DNA of 55,876 nucleotides from Tissierellia bacterium (GTDB lineage Bacteria > Bacillota > Clostridia > Tissierellales > Peptoniphilaceae): assembly GCA_012519495.1 (NCBI GenBank), contig JAAYQA010000093.1, positions 1-55,876 on the forward strand. Reading direction: 5' to 3'. Of the stretch, positions 16,264 through 26,092 are shown piece by piece. Below the pieces are notes generated by a model. That model was not told the origin of the DNA. It saw only the letters and a program-made list of their open reading frames with translations, and ran no database searches. Both the position numbers and the translations under genes were made by a program. How positions within the stretch are numbered: position 1 is the first letter of the stretch; every line of letters starts with the position of its first letter.

Positions 16264-16932
16264 ATGGATATAAAAGCAAGTGATGTAAAAGCATTACGGG
16301 AAAAAACCGGCGCAGGCATGATGGACTGCAAAAAAGCCCTGATGGAAAACGAAGGCAATGTCGATAAAGCCGTCGACTGGCTTCGCGAAAAAGGCATTGC
16401 AGGTGCAACCAAGAAAGCGGGACGTATCGCTTCTGAAGGACTTGTCGACTCCTATATCCACGGCGGACGCATCGGCGTATTGGTTGAAGTTAATTCCGAA
16501 ACCGACTTTGTTGCAAAAAACGAAGAATTCAAACGCTTTGTTCGTGACATGGCCATGCAGGTAGCTGCCAGCAATCCGCAGTATATCTCCCGTGAAGATG
16601 TGCCGGAAGAAGAAGTTGCGCATGAAAAAGAAGTGCAGATGCAATTGGCACTCAACGAAAACAAAGCGAAAAAGCTTCCGGAAGACAAAGCGAAAATGAT
16701 CGCAGAAAAAATGGTCACCGGTCGTATGGATAAATTCTATGAGCAGATCTGCCTCTTGGATCAGCCCTTCATCAAGGATCCCTCGGTGAAAGTGCAAAGC
16801 CTGCTGACAGATTTGATCGCAAAAATCGGTGAAAATATCCGTGTACGCCGGTTTGTTCGCTACGAAGTAGGCGAAGGCCTCGAAAAACGCGAAGAAGATT
16901 TCGCGGAAGAAGTCGCAAAGCAAATGCAATAA
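16264..16932 (+). CDS. tsf: Elongation factor Ts
   Basis: A 222-aa EF-Ts, the nucleotide exchange factor for EF-Tu. The N-terminal UBA-like domain ([18 protein letters not shown]) and the [10 protein letters not shown] motif near 80 that contacts EF-Tu are clear. At 222 residues it is of the shorter type with a reduced dimerisation domain. AAGGAGG at 16251-16257, overlapping the rpsB stop, precedes ATG 16264. A strong hairpin follows the stop. Confidence 0.97.
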   Translation: MDIKASDVKALREKTGAGMMDCKKALMENEGNVDKAVDWLREKGIAGATKKAGRIASEGLVDSYIHGGRIGVLVEVNSETDFVAKNEEFKRFVRDMAMQVAASNPQYISREDVPEEEVAHEKEVQMQLALNENKAKKLPEDKAKMIAEKMVTGRMDKFYEQICLLDQPFIKDPSVKVQSLLTDLIAKIGENIRVRRFVRYEVGEGLEKREEDFAEEVAKQMQ

Positions 16933-16941
16933 GACAAAGCC

Positions 16942-16965
16942 AAGGAGAACATTCGTGTTCTCCTT
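16942..16965 (+). terminator. UUCG hairpin between tsf and pyrH, partial terminator or processing site
   Basis: A perfect 10-bp stem (AAGGAGAACA / TGTTCTCCTT) closed by a TTCG tetraloop. It is followed by CTTTAT rather than a full T tract, so it probably attenuates or marks the end of the rpsB-tsf message. The 5' arm itself contains AGGAG, and the true pyrH ribosome site follows at about 16972-16977. Confidence 0.6.
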
Positions 16966-16983
16966 CTTTATAAAGGAGTTTCC

Positions 16984-17700
16984 ATGAAATTTTCTCGTAT
17001 CGTAATCAAATTAAGCGGCGAAGCTCTCGCGGGAGAAAAAAGATTCGGTCTGGATGACGATGTGGTCCTGCGCATAGCGAAGAGCATCTGCAAGGTACAC
17101 GCCACAAAAACGGAAATTGCGATTGTCGTCGGAGGCGGAAATTTCTGGCGGGGCCGTACAGCGGTCGATATCGATCCCGCTTCGTCCGACTACATGGGTA
17201 TGCTTGGAACGGTCATTAATGCCTTGCGCCTGCAGGCAAGCCTGGAATCCTTAGGTGTTGATACCCGGGTTCAGACAGCCATAGATATGGACAAAGTGGC
17301 TGAACCGTATATCCGTCGCCGGGCTATGCGACATATGGAGAAAGGCCGTATTGTTATTTTTGCAGCCGGTACCGGAAATCCCTATTTTACAACAGATACT
17401 ACGGCCGCTTTACGCGCAGCCGAGATCAATGCAGACATTATTCTGCTCGGGAAAAAAGGGGTCGATGCCGTCTATGATAAAGATCCAAACCGCTTCTCTG
17501 ATGCAAAAGCCTTCACTGCGCTAAGTTATATGGATGTTCTGCAGCGCGGATTGGGTATAATGGATGCAACGGCGACCTCTTTATGTATGGATAATCAAAT
17601 CCCGTTGCGCGTATTCGGGATTGACGATCCCGACAATCTGATACGGGCGGCTGCCGGAGAAAACATAGGGACGCTGGTAGGGGGGACTGAATATGTATAA
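16984..17700 (+). CDS. pyrH: Uridylate kinase (UMP kinase)
   Basis: A 238-aa amino-acid-kinase-fold UMP kinase making UDP from UMP and ATP. Motifs are KLSGEALAG at the start, GGGNFWRGR near 57-65, and the UMP-site segment [16 protein letters not shown] near 138-153. Length is standard. AAAGGAG precedes ATG 16984. The 3' end overlaps frr by eight bases. Bacterial UMP kinases of this family are hexameric and regulated by GTP and UTP. Confidence 0.96.
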   Translation: MKFSRIVIKLSGEALAGEKRFGLDDDVVLRIAKSICKVHATKTEIAIVVGGGNFWRGRTAVDIDPASSDYMGMLGTVINALRLQASLESLGVDTRVQTAIDMDKVAEPYIRRRAMRHMEKGRIVIFAAGTGNPYFTTDTTAALRAAEINADIILLGKKGVDAVYDKDPNRFSDAKAFTALSYMDVLQRGLGIMDATATSLCMDNQIPLRVFGIDDPDNLIRAAAGENIGTLVGGTEYV

Positions 17701-18250
17701 AAGCATTGTAAAAGAACTCGAAGGAAAATTGAAAAAGACGGCTTCGGTCTATTCGGAGGATCTGAAGAGCATCCGTGCCGGTCGGGCAAATCCCGCACTG
17801 TTGGACAAAATTGAAGTGGAATCTTACGGAGTGCCGACCCCGTTGAAGCAGGTCGCATCCATCTCTGCACCGGAAGCCCGATTGCTGGTGATCCAGCCCT
17901 GGGATCCGAATATGATCCAGGAGATTGAAAAAGCGATCCAAAAGTCGGATCTCGGCATTACACCATCCAATGACGGGAAAGTAATCCGGCTTCCTTTGCC
18001 CATCCTTACAGAAGAACGCAGAAAAGAACTGGTGCGTGTGGTCCGCAAGGAGCAGGAACAATCAAAAATCGCGGTCAGAAATCTGCGTAGAGATGCAATG
18101 GATACCGTCAAAAAAATGGAAAAGAATTCGGAACTCCGAGAAGACGAACTGCGCACGGCAGAGCAGGAGATCCAAAAAACGGTCGATAACGCGATTAAAG
18201 AGATCGACGCGATCACGGAAGCAAAAGAAACCGAGCTGCTTGAAATATAA
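17693..18250 (+). CDS. frr: Ribosome recycling factor
   Basis: A 185-aa RRF that with EF-G splits post-termination ribosomes. [21 protein letters not shown] near residues 26-46 and the C-terminal long helices ([13 protein letters not shown]) are characteristic; length equals the family norm. ATG 17693 lies within the pyrH end after GTAGGGGGGA. A strong terminator follows. Confidence 0.96.
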   Translation: MYKSIVKELEGKLKKTASVYSEDLKSIRAGRANPALLDKIEVESYGVPTPLKQVASISAPEARLLVIQPWDPNMIQEIEKAIQKSDLGITPSNDGKVIRLPLPILTEERRKELVRVVRKEQEQSKIAVRNLRRDAMDTVKKMEKNSELREDELRTAEQEIQKTVDNAIKEIDAITEAKETELLEI

Positions 18251-18263
18251 TAGCAGGCGTCAG

Positions 18264-18287
18264 GCGGCCCGTCGGGCCGCTTTTTTT
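18264..18287 (+). terminator. Rho-independent terminator after frr
   Basis: GCGGCCC, a three-base GTC loop, GGGCCGC and seven T residues. It separates frr from uppS, although the short gap suggests read-through or a promoter inside frr. Confidence 0.85.
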
Positions 18288-18303
18288 CGGGGGAGACAAG
18301 GGA

Positions 18304-18990
18304 ATGAAAACAAATAAGCCGGCGCACATCGCTATCATTATGGACGGAAACGGCCGCTGGGCAAAAAAACGCGGCCTGCCCCGTGTGTTGGGACACCGGG
18401 AAGGAATGAAACGGGTTATCGATATTGTTCGGCATGCCAGTCATGCAGACATTCAGGTCCTCACACTCTATGCCTTTTCGACAGAAAACTGGAAAAGACC
18501 CACCGATGAAGTGGAAGGACTCATGCGTTTACTGCTTTACTATGTGGAAACCCAGCTTACCGAACTGATTAAGGAGAATGTCCGTGTCCGGATCATCGGA
18601 GAACAAAGCGCCTTCTCACCGGAAGTAAAAGAAGCATTGGAGCGATCGGTTAACAAAACAAAACATCTGAACGGCATGATCCTGCAGCTGGCCTTAAACT
18701 ACGGAGGCCGGGATGAATTAGTGCGCGCATTTCGCCGATTGCAAGCAAACGGTTCAGAGATAAATGAGTCCGCTATTTCTTCCGCCTTGGATACCGGGGA
18801 AGTGCCGGATCCCGACTTGTTGATCCGCACCGGGGGTGAAATGCGGCTGAGTAATTTTCTGCTTTATCAGGCCGCCTATGCAGAGCTGTATTTCACAGAA
18901 ACGTATTGGCCCGACTTTCATGCATCTTCTTTAGATGCTGCCATAGAGGAGTTTTCGAGACGCCATCGGCGCTTCGGTGATGTTAAATGA
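18304..18990 (+). CDS. uppS: Undecaprenyl diphosphate synthase
   Basis: A 228-aa cis-prenyltransferase making the C55 lipid carrier for cell-wall synthesis from FPP and IPP. The N-terminal IIMDGNGRWAKKRG block holds the catalytic Asp14. The conserved LTLYAFSTENWKRP and the C-terminal DLLIRTGGEMRLSNFLLYQ-type segment are intact. The stop overlaps cdsA by four bases. Confidence 0.96.
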   Translation: MKTNKPAHIAIIMDGNGRWAKKRGLPRVLGHREGMKRVIDIVRHASHADIQVLTLYAFSTENWKRPTDEVEGLMRLLLYYVETQLTELIKENVRVRIIGEQSAFSPEVKEALERSVNKTKHLNGMILQLALNYGGRDELVRAFRRLQANGSEINESAISSALDTGEVPDPDLLIRTGGEMRLSNFLLYQAAYAELYFTETYWPDFHASSLDAAIEEFSRRHRRFGDVK

Positions 18991-19775
18991 AAAATGTGAT
19001 TGAACGCGCCGTCATTGGCCTGATAATGTTGGCATTTGTTGGCGTGACGATTTTTTTGGGGCAACGCGCCATGTTTTTTGCGGCGTTTGCGCTGGCTACC
19101 GTCGGCTTTTATGAATTGAATTTCGTCTTGCAACAATGGGACATGCGAGCGTTTCGCGCACCGACCCTATCGTTCGGCACAGCAGCCCTCCTGGCTTTTT
19201 ATTTCCACGAGGGCAAATTGGTTGTGGCGACAGGGATCCTCTTATTGATGGCTTCCGCTGTTTACATTGTTCTCAAATCGGACATTCATCCGAAGCGTGT
19301 CATCGGTTCGGTTTTTACGTTTATCTATATCTTTATCCCGTTCGGCATGTTGCTGGATATGCCGCATCCGTTGTATCTGTATCTGGTCCTGATTGCTTCA
19401 TGGGGGACGGATACCTTTGCCTATGTGTTCGGCATGTTGTTTGGCAAACATAAGTTAATTCCGTCGGTCAGCCCGAACAAATCCATAGAAGGAGCCGTCG
19501 GCGGAACGGTTTTCAGTGTCTTTATGGCCTGGCTCTTGCTACGGCATATGGATGCAGAACATATTGTCTGGGCCACGCTGATAATGCTGGCCGCATCGAT
19601 CCTGTCGCAGTTCGGGGATTTATTTGCGTCCAAAATGAAACGGGCCAGCGGACGAAAAGACTATGGCCGGATCTTTATGGGGCATGGCGGCGTTTTGGAT
19701 CGTTTTGACAGTATGATCTTTGTGATTCCATTTCTTTATGCCATTTCCTATTGGCTGAATTTGTTAGGTTGGTGA
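18987..19775 (+). CDS. cdsA: Phosphatidate cytidylyltransferase
   Basis: A 262-aa polytopic membrane enzyme that makes CDP-diacylglycerol from phosphatidic acid and CTP. About seven hydrophobic segments precede the C-terminal signature region: SQFGDLFASKMKRASGRKD followed by GHGGVLDRFDSM. The ATG overlaps uppS (ATGA). Its product feeds PgsA, encoded at 43874-44407. Confidence 0.94.
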   Translation: MKNVIERAVIGLIMLAFVGVTIFLGQRAMFFAAFALATVGFYELNFVLQQWDMRAFRAPTLSFGTAALLAFYFHEGKLVVATGILLLMASAVYIVLKSDIHPKRVIGSVFTFIYIFIPFGMLLDMPHPLYLYLVLIASWGTDTFAYVFGMLFGKHKLIPSVSPNKSIEGAVGGTVFSVFMAWLLLRHMDAEHIVWATLIMLAASILSQFGDLFASKMKRASGRKDYGRIFMGHGGVLDRFDSMIFVIPFLYAISYWLNLLGW

Positions 19776-19779
19776 AAAA

Positions 19780-20793
19780 GTGCTTACACTGTTGTGGTCA
19801 GTTTTTATCTTTTTGCTGGTTATTCTCTTTCATGAGTTTGGCCATTTTATCGTGGCGAAATCGCTGGGTGTCCGGGTTAACGAATTCAGCATCGGTATGG
19901 GCCCTGCCGTATTCCAGAAGGATACGGAAGAAACCAAATACTCCTTGCGCTTGCTCCCGGTCGGTGGGTATGTCAGCATGGAAGGAGAGGACGAAGCATC
20001 GGACGATCCGCGCAGCTTTTCACAATCGCCGGTATGGAAAAGAATGGCTATTATTGTAGCAGGCGCTTTGATGAATTTTGTGCTGGCTATGATTGTTTTG
20101 CTTTTTGCGTTTGGACTAAGCGGCAGACAAATTCCTGTCATTGCCTCCTTCCCGGAGGATTCCGCTTTGGAAAAAGCCGGTTTTTTACCCGGTGACCGCA
20201 TTCTATCCATCGACGAAGAACCGATCAATGACTGGAACGAATTATTGGACCGTGTTGCCGGATTGCAGGAAGGCACACCGGCTGTGATCCGGGCTGAAAG
20301 ACAAGAAGAAGTCTTTGAAGCTACGGTCATTCCCTATCAGGATGCATCGGGCCGCATTTTGGTCGGCATTATCCCGGAAACTGAAAAAGACCCCGCCTAT
20401 GCGTGGGAAAATGCGATTGCTACCTTCGGGTTTATGCTCTCTGCGATGGTGGATTTTTTCCGCTCTTTATTCCGTGGAGCTGTCGGTTTGAATGATCTGT
20501 CGGGCCCGGTTGCCATTGTCGGTGCAATTGGACAGGCCAGTGCCGGCGGTATCTATTCGGTGCTCCTTTTGCTTGCCTTTATCAGCGTCAATGTCGGATT
20601 CTTTAATCTCTTGCCCATTCCGGCATTGGATGGCGGAAAAATGGTCTTTTTACTGATTGAAGCTATCCGCGGCAAACCGCTGCCGGTAGAAAAAGAAAGC
20701 ATGGTGCATTTAATCGGTTTTGCCTTGCTGATGCTGCTCATCATTGTTGTCACATTTAAGGATGTGCTGCGTTTAGGTGTGTTTGGAGGATAA
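19780..20793 (+). CDS. rseP: Site-2 metalloprotease RseP
   Basis: A 337-aa intramembrane zinc protease. HEFGH at 18-22 lies in the first membrane segment; a PDZ domain follows (about 115-190); and NLLPIPALDGG near 275 supplies the third zinc ligand. It would cut membrane-bound anti-sigma factors or leftover signal peptides. It starts at GTG 19780, four bases after the cdsA stop. In many Firmicutes dxr lies between cdsA and rseP; it is absent here. Confidence 0.93.
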   Translation: MLTLLWSVFIFLLVILFHEFGHFIVAKSLGVRVNEFSIGMGPAVFQKDTEETKYSLRLLPVGGYVSMEGEDEASDDPRSFSQSPVWKRMAIIVAGALMNFVLAMIVLLFAFGLSGRQIPVIASFPEDSALEKAGFLPGDRILSIDEEPINDWNELLDRVAGLQEGTPAVIRAERQEEVFEATVIPYQDASGRILVGIIPETEKDPAYAWENAIATFGFMLSAMVDFFRSLFRGAVGLNDLSGPVAIVGAIGQASAGGIYSVLLLLAFISVNVGFFNLLPIPALDGGKMVFLLIEAIRGKPLPVEKESMVHLIGFALLMLLIIVVTFKDVLRLGVFGG

Positions 20794-20794
20794 A

Positions 20795-21877
20795 ATGAAA
20801 CGAAAACCTACCCGAAGGATTCAGGTCGGAACGGTTGCTATCGGCGGAGGTGCACCGGTGTCTGTGCAGTCGATGACGAATACCGACACAAAAGACATTG
20901 CATCTACCGTCCGGCAGGTGCTGGCATTAAAAGATGCCGGTTGTGACCTGATCCGTTGCGCGATCAACGACGAAATGGATGCCAAGGCCATTTTCTCTAT
21001 CAAGGAGAAAGGGGGACTTCCTCTTATTGCTGATATACAGTTTGATCATCGGCTCGCTTTACTGGCTCTGGAGAACGGATGCGATTGTTTGCGGATTAAT
21101 CCCGGTAATATCGGCGGAGAAGAAAAAGTCCGGGCGATTGTGAAATTAGCTAAAGAAACCGATACGCCGATTCGCGTCGGTGTCAATTCGGGTTCATTGC
21201 ATCAGTCCATGATCGACCGCTACGGCGGTGTGAACCCGATGAGCCTGGCAGAAAGCGCGCTTTTGCAAGTTAGACAATTAGAAGAAATGGGATTTACCCA
21301 AATAAAAGTCGCCATTAAATCCAGCCGTGTAATGGACACCATCCATGCCTGTCGTCTGTTTTCACAGAAATCAGACTATCCCTTACACTTGGGAATTACC
21401 GAAGCCGGACCGCCCAGTACCGGTCGTATTAAGTCTGCCGTAGGAATCGGTACTCTGCTTGCGGAAGGAATCGGCGACACAATCCGCGTTTCTCTGACAG
21501 CGGATCCGGTGGAAGAAGTACGAGCCGGAGTTGAAATCCTAAAGGCATGCGGTCTTCGTAAAGAAGGTCTGGAGCTGATTTCCTGCCCGACCTGTGCCCG
21601 TACAAAAATCGACTTGCTTTCCATTGTTAAAGAAGCGGAACAGCAGTTGCAGAATAAAAAAGTGAACGCCACCGTAGCGATTATGGGCTGTGCGGTCAAC
21701 GGACCGGGAGAAGCCAGAGAAGCCGATATCGGAATTGCCGGCGGCAAGGGGGAGGGCCTTTTATTTAAGAAGGGAAAGATCCTTCGTAAAGTGCCGGAAG
21801 ACCAATTGCTGGATGCGTTGCTGCAGGAAATTGCGCAAATGGAAAGGAATACAAATGAACCGGACAAGTGCAGCTAA
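20795..21877 (+). CDS. ispG: 4-hydroxy-3-methylbut-2-enyl diphosphate synthase
   Basis: A 360-aa [4Fe-4S] enzyme of the MEP isoprenoid pathway, reducing MEcPP to HMBPP. Cluster ligands are in SCPTCARTKID (two Cys) and MGCAVNGPGEA (third Cys, with the conserved Glu). The N-terminal IGGGAPVSVQSMTNTDT is diagnostic. ATG 20795 follows GGAGGATAA; the frame from 20777 would overlap rseP. It supplies IPP for UppS. polC begins 23 bases before its stop. Confidence 0.95.
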   Translation: MKRKPTRRIQVGTVAIGGGAPVSVQSMTNTDTKDIASTVRQVLALKDAGCDLIRCAINDEMDAKAIFSIKEKGGLPLIADIQFDHRLALLALENGCDCLRINPGNIGGEEKVRAIVKLAKETDTPIRVGVNSGSLHQSMIDRYGGVNPMSLAESALLQVRQLEEMGFTQIKVAIKSSRVMDTIHACRLFSQKSDYPLHLGITEAGPPSTGRIKSAVGIGTLLAEGIGDTIRVSLTADPVEEVRAGVEILKACGLRKEGLELISCPTCARTKIDLLSIVKEAEQQLQNKKVNATVAIMGCAVNGPGEAREADIGIAGGKGEGLLFKKGKILRKVPEDQLLDALLQEIAQMERNTNEPDKCS

Positions 21878-24800
21878 AGAGGAAATGTTTCGTTCGGTCC
21901 GTGTTTATCAGGAGGAAAAGCGGATTGAATGCACACTGCTTCCAACCCATGCGGCCTCGGTCGAAACGCTCCGTGCTACATTAGCGGAGCGTTTTTACGG
22001 CTGGGACATACAGATCACATCAGAAGAAGCGCCGAATCCGGACCGGACCGCTTTTGCATGCGTGGAGGATTGCTTACTGGACGCTTTTCCTTCTTTGCGC
22101 GCGTATCCCGACGGCTACAGTATCGATATCGACGAAGATCATGTCCATCTTTTGCTGCCTCCTTTGTTTTCTGCGCGGTTCACCGATGAACACATCGCAG
22201 AAAAACTGCAAAATGTATTATTGGAACAATTTCCTGACGCATGTTTTCAGATTCATATGGAGAGCCTTGCACCGGAAGGAAATGACTGTACGCCGGACCC
22301 CGCTTTGTTTGAAAGCGTTGCCGTTAAAAACGGAAACCCGGCAAACAGAATCATTCTGCAGGCCGAGAGCTATCCCCGTTGGAAAAAACAGAATAAAAAA
22401 CATGCCCCAGATCCGATCCCGATTGCCGAACTGCAGCGTGATACGCCGGCGGTCTGTGTGGAAGCGGAGATACTGGGTGTGGAACGCGATATGGTAACCA
22501 AACGCGGGCGTAGACTATTGCTCTTTGATATTTATGACGGAGACAGCACGGCTTGTTCTGTTTTGTTTGAACAATCCTACGGAGAAAAACACGCCGTCGA
22601 AACACAGATCAAAACCGGGGCCCGCTTTCGTATCTACGGGGAATACCGTTTCGATACCTATACCAATCACGATGTTTTGTCTGTTCAGCGAATGGATGCA
22701 TTGCCCCGCATAGCAGAGTCAGACAATGTGCCGACAGCGCGGGTTGAACTGCATCTGCACTCTACGATGTCTGCCACAGACGGCCTGATCGACCCGAAAG
22801 CCTTATTTTCCCGCCTGAAAGAGTGGGGGCACCGTGCCGTAGCCGTTACGGACCACGGCGTTGTACAATCCTATCCCTTTTTTGCCGAACAGGCTAAAAA
22901 AACCGGAATCAAAGCCATTTACGGAATGGAAGCGTATATTGTGGAAGACCGTCCGCTCATTCTCAAAGGCCAGAAGGAAAGGTATGACCGTTATGTTGTA
23001 TTTGACCTGGAAACGACCGGACTCAATCACAGACAGGACCGCATTATAGAGATCGGTGCCGTGAAAGTGGAGCACGGCCGGATCACCGAACGTTTCTCCC
23101 AGCTTGTGGACCCGCAGATCCCGTTACAACCGGAAATCGTCTCATTGACCGGTATTACAAACTCAGATCTGGCAGGGAAACCTACGATCGACAAAGTCCT
23201 CCCGGCGTTTTTATCTTTCGCCGAAGATTGTTTGCTGGTAGCTCATAATGCCACTTTCGATGTATCCTTTATACGACGGGATGCGCGTGCGCTCGGATTG
23301 CCTTTTTCTTTCGACAGTCTGGATACCTTGCCGCTTGCGCAACTTTTATTCCCGGAACAACGGAGCCATCGACTGGACCGAATGGCCAAAGCGTTGGATG
23401 TAAGACTCGATGATCATCACCGCGCGTTGGAGGACGCGGAGGCAACAGCCCATATTTTCTTTTCTTTGCTAAAACTTGCCGGTCTTTCCAAGGAATCCAT
23501 TACCCCTGCTGTAAACGCCATTCCATCAGATCGGAATCCGGCTAAAAACCGACCGGTCCATATCAATCTGTTGGTGCAAACGCAGGAAGGATTGCGCAAT
23601 CTGTATGAATTGGTGTCAGAATCACATTTGGATACCTTTTATATGACGCCGCGCATCCGGCGTTCGTCTCTGGAAAAAAGACGAACAGGACTTTTATTGG
23701 GCTCTTCCTGTGCAGACGGGCCGGTCGTAGCCGGCATGCTGGACGGGCTTGAAGAAGAGGAGATTCGAAATCGGATCCGTGCCTTGGACTATATCGAACT
23801 GCAGCCTCCTGCATGCTGGGCACATTTGATAAACCAGGGAAATGCTTCTGATACAGAAGACCTGCGCACGATACAAAAAACCATGATTCGGCTGGCAAAA
23901 GAAGAAGGAAAGCCGGTTGTAGCAACCTCCGATGCCCATTTCCTGCAAGAGAAGGATATGATTCTGCGCGATATCGTAAAAAGCGGGCGTAAAATGGCGG
24001 ACCCGAAACAGCGAATGCCGGTGCACTTGCGTTCAACCGGGGAAATGCTGGCGGATTTTGCCTTTTTAGGGGAAGAATTGGCTTATGAAATCGTCGTCGA
24101 GAACTCTAATCGGATCGCAGACAGCATTGATTCCATTGTACCGGTTCTTCCCGGTACCCATACGCCGACGATTCCCGGTAGCGAAAAAATTCTTCGCGAT
24201 CTGGTTTGGAAAAATGCGGTCCGTCAATACGGAGACCCGCTACCAACGATCGTATCGGAACGCCTGGAACGGGAACTGCATTCCATTATTTCCAACGGAT
24301 ACGCCGTGCTGTATATTATATCGGAAAAGCTTGTACGCAAATCCAATGAAGACGGGTATGTGGTTGGTTCAAGAGGATCTGTGGGCTCCTCATTTGTGGC
24401 TACCATGGCGGGTATTTCCGAAGTGAATCCCTTGGTTCCGCACTATTTATGCGAAGAATGCCAATACAGTGAGTTTATTGAAGACGGTTCTGTCGACACC
24501 GGGATCGACTTACCCAATAAAAAGTGTCCGGTTTGCGGTGCAACACTCAAAAAAGAAGGACATGATATTCCGTTTGAAGTCTTCTTGGGTTTTGAAGGAG
24601 ATAAAGAACCGGATATCGATCTGAACTTTGCCGGAGAATACCAATCGGTAGCCCATAAATTTGTAGAAGAATTGTTCGGCAGGGAGAAGGTTATCCGCGC
24701 GGGGACCATCGGCACCATCAAGGACCGCACAGCCTACGGGTATGTCCGCTCGTATCTGGAAGAACGCGGAATTTTTGTGCATCCTGCGGAAGAACGGCGT

Positions 24801-26006
24801 CTGATGCGGGGCATTATCGGCGTGAAACGCACCAGTTCGCAGCATCCCGGCGGCATAATGATCGTACCGGAAGAAAGGCATATCCATGACTTCACGCCCA
24901 TACAACGCCCGGCCGACAGTACGGACACCGATATTATCACCACCCATTTCAGTTATCGGGAAATCAGTGAGAGCATCTTAAAACTTGATATCTTGGGGCA
25001 CGATGTGCCGACCACAATCCGGCTCCTGCAGGACATGACCGGTATAGCGCCGGATAAGATTCCGATGGACGATCGCCGTACCATGGACATCTTCTCCGGC
25101 CAGGCCACACAAACCGATATCTCCACGCTGGGCATACCGGAATTCGGCACGAATTTCGTTCAGGAAATGCTGCGGGACACACATCCCACGACATTCGGAG
25201 AACTCGTGCGAATCTCCGGGCTCTCCCACGGTACCGATGTCTGGTTGGGGAACGCAAAAAATCTGATTGACGACGGCATTGCCGAACTGAAAGATACGAT
25301 CTGTACACGAGACGATATTATGCGCAGTCTGATCCTCTGGGGTCTGGAGAAAAAAGACAGTTTTGACATTATGGAATCCGTTCGGAAAGGATGGGGTCTC
25401 ACCCCGGAGATGAGTGAGAAAATGCGTGCCAAGGGTGTACCGGAATGGTATATCGACTCGTGTCTGAAAATAAAGTATATGTTTCCCAAGGCACATGCGG
25501 TGGCGTATGTCCTGATGAGTTATCGCATCGCGTGGTTTAAGGTGCATTATCCGGCCGCGTTTTACGCCTCTTTTTTCACCATCAAGATTGCAGATATCCC
25601 CGCAGCGCTCCTTGCAGGGCAAAAAGAGTGCGCTGAATCACAGATCGCTTTGCTTGCAAAAAAAAGAAACGAGAAACTCTCCGCAAAAGAAGAGTCGGAA
25701 CTGCTGATGCTAACGATCGGTCTGGAGATGTATGCGCGGGGGATCACCATGGCTCCCATCGATCTGTATGCATCCCCGGTGCACGCTTTTGACGCAAAAG
25801 ACAAACTCGTTATCCCGCCTCTTCGGGCGGTGCCGTCGGTCTCCGATGCCATGGCAACCGACCTGGGAGAAGAAAGAGACAGGGAGTTTACTTCACAGGA
25901 AGATATTTTGCAAAGAACCCGTTTGAACAAAACCGCAATGGAAGGTTTGCGAAGCGTCGGCGCATTGGAAGGCCTTGCAGAAACCAATCAGCTTAGTTTC
26001 TTCTGA
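21855..26006 (+). CDS. polC: DNA polymerase III alpha subunit, PolC type
   Basis: A 1383-aa replicative polymerase of Gram-positive type. In order: N-terminal domain (to about 190), OB fold (about 200-290), PHP domain beginning VELHLHSTMSATDG near 300, a 3'-5' proofreading exonuclease inserted in PHP with FDLETTGLN near 383 and later HHRALEDAEAT, the rest of PHP, then the polymerase core. SRGSVGSSFVA, a zinc knuckle (CEEC and CPVC near 866-895) and catalytic DIDLNF near 920 are intact. ATG 21855 follows AAAGGAA; the open frame extends upstream through ispG without a site. Confidence 0.96.
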   Translation: MNRTSAAKEEMFRSVRVYQEEKRIECTLLPTHAASVETLRATLAERFYGWDIQITSEEAPNPDRTAFACVEDCLLDAFPSLRAYPDGYSIDIDEDHVHLLLPPLFSARFTDEHIAEKLQNVLLEQFPDACFQIHMESLAPEGNDCTPDPALFESVAVKNGNPANRIILQAESYPRWKKQNKKHAPDPIPIAELQRDTPAVCVEAEILGVERDMVTKRGRRLLLFDIYDGDSTACSVLFEQSYGEKHAVETQIKTGARFRIYGEYRFDTYTNHDVLSVQRMDALPRIAESDNVPTARVELHLHSTMSATDGLIDPKALFSRLKEWGHRAVAVTDHGVVQSYPFFAEQAKKTGIKAIYGMEAYIVEDRPLILKGQKERYDRYVVFDLETTGLNHRQDRIIEIGAVKVEHGRITERFSQLVDPQIPLQPEIVSLTGITNSDLAGKPTIDKVLPAFLSFAEDCLLVAHNATFDVSFIRRDARALGLPFSFDSLDTLPLAQLLFPEQRSHRLDRMAKALDVRLDDHHRALEDAEATAHIFFSLLKLAGLSKESITPAVNAIPSDRNPAKNRPVHINLLVQTQEGLRNLYELVSESHLDTFYMTPRIRRSSLEKRRTGLLLGSSCADGPVVAGMLDGLEEEEIRNRIRALDYIELQPPACWAHLINQGNASDTEDLRTIQKTMIRLAKEEGKPVVATSDAHFLQEKDMILRDIVKSGRKMADPKQRMPVHLRSTGEMLADFAFLGEELAYEIVVENSNRIADSIDSIVPVLPGTHTPTIPGSEKILRDLVWKNAVRQYGDPLPTIVSERLERELHSIISNGYAVLYIISEKLVRKSNEDGYVVGSRGSVGSSFVATMAGISEVNPLVPHYLCEECQYSEFIEDGSVDTGIDLPNKKCPVCGATLKKEGHDIPFEVFLGFEGDKEPDIDLNFAGEYQSVAHKFVEELFGREKVIRAGTIGTIKDRTAYGYVRSYLEERGIFVHPAEERRLMRGIIGVKRTSSQHPGGIMIVPEERHIHDFTPIQRPADSTDTDIITTHFSYREISESILKLDILGHDVPTTIRLLQDMTGIAPDKIPMDDRRTMDIFSGQATQTDISTLGIPEFGTNFVQEMLRDTHPTTFGELVRISGLSHGTDVWLGNAKNLIDDGIAELKDTICTRDDIMRSLILWGLEKKDSFDIMESVRKGWGLTPEMSEKMRAKGVPEWYIDSCLKIKYMFPKAHAVAYVLMSYRIAWFKVHYPAAFYASFFTIKIADIPAALLAGQKECAESQIALLAKKRNEKLSAKEESELLMLTIGLEMYARGITMAPIDLYASPVHAFDAKDKLVIPPLRAVPSVSDAMATDLGEERDREFTSQEDILQRTRLNKTAMEGLRSVGALEGLAETNQLSFF

Positions 26007-26057
26007 TACCCAACGGATTGTCAGATATGTGATGCAATACTTTGCAACAATCAACTA

Positions 26058-26086
26058 TTGACATAATACCGTGCATCTTGTATACT
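26058..26086 (+). promoter_or_regulatory. Promoter of the T-box transcript
   Basis: TTGACA at 26058-26063, a 17-base spacer and TATACT at 26081-26086, close to consensus. It lies 52 bases after the polC stop, and the transcript would begin near 26093 with the T-box leader. Confidence 0.8.
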
Positions 26087-26092
26087 TGCCGT

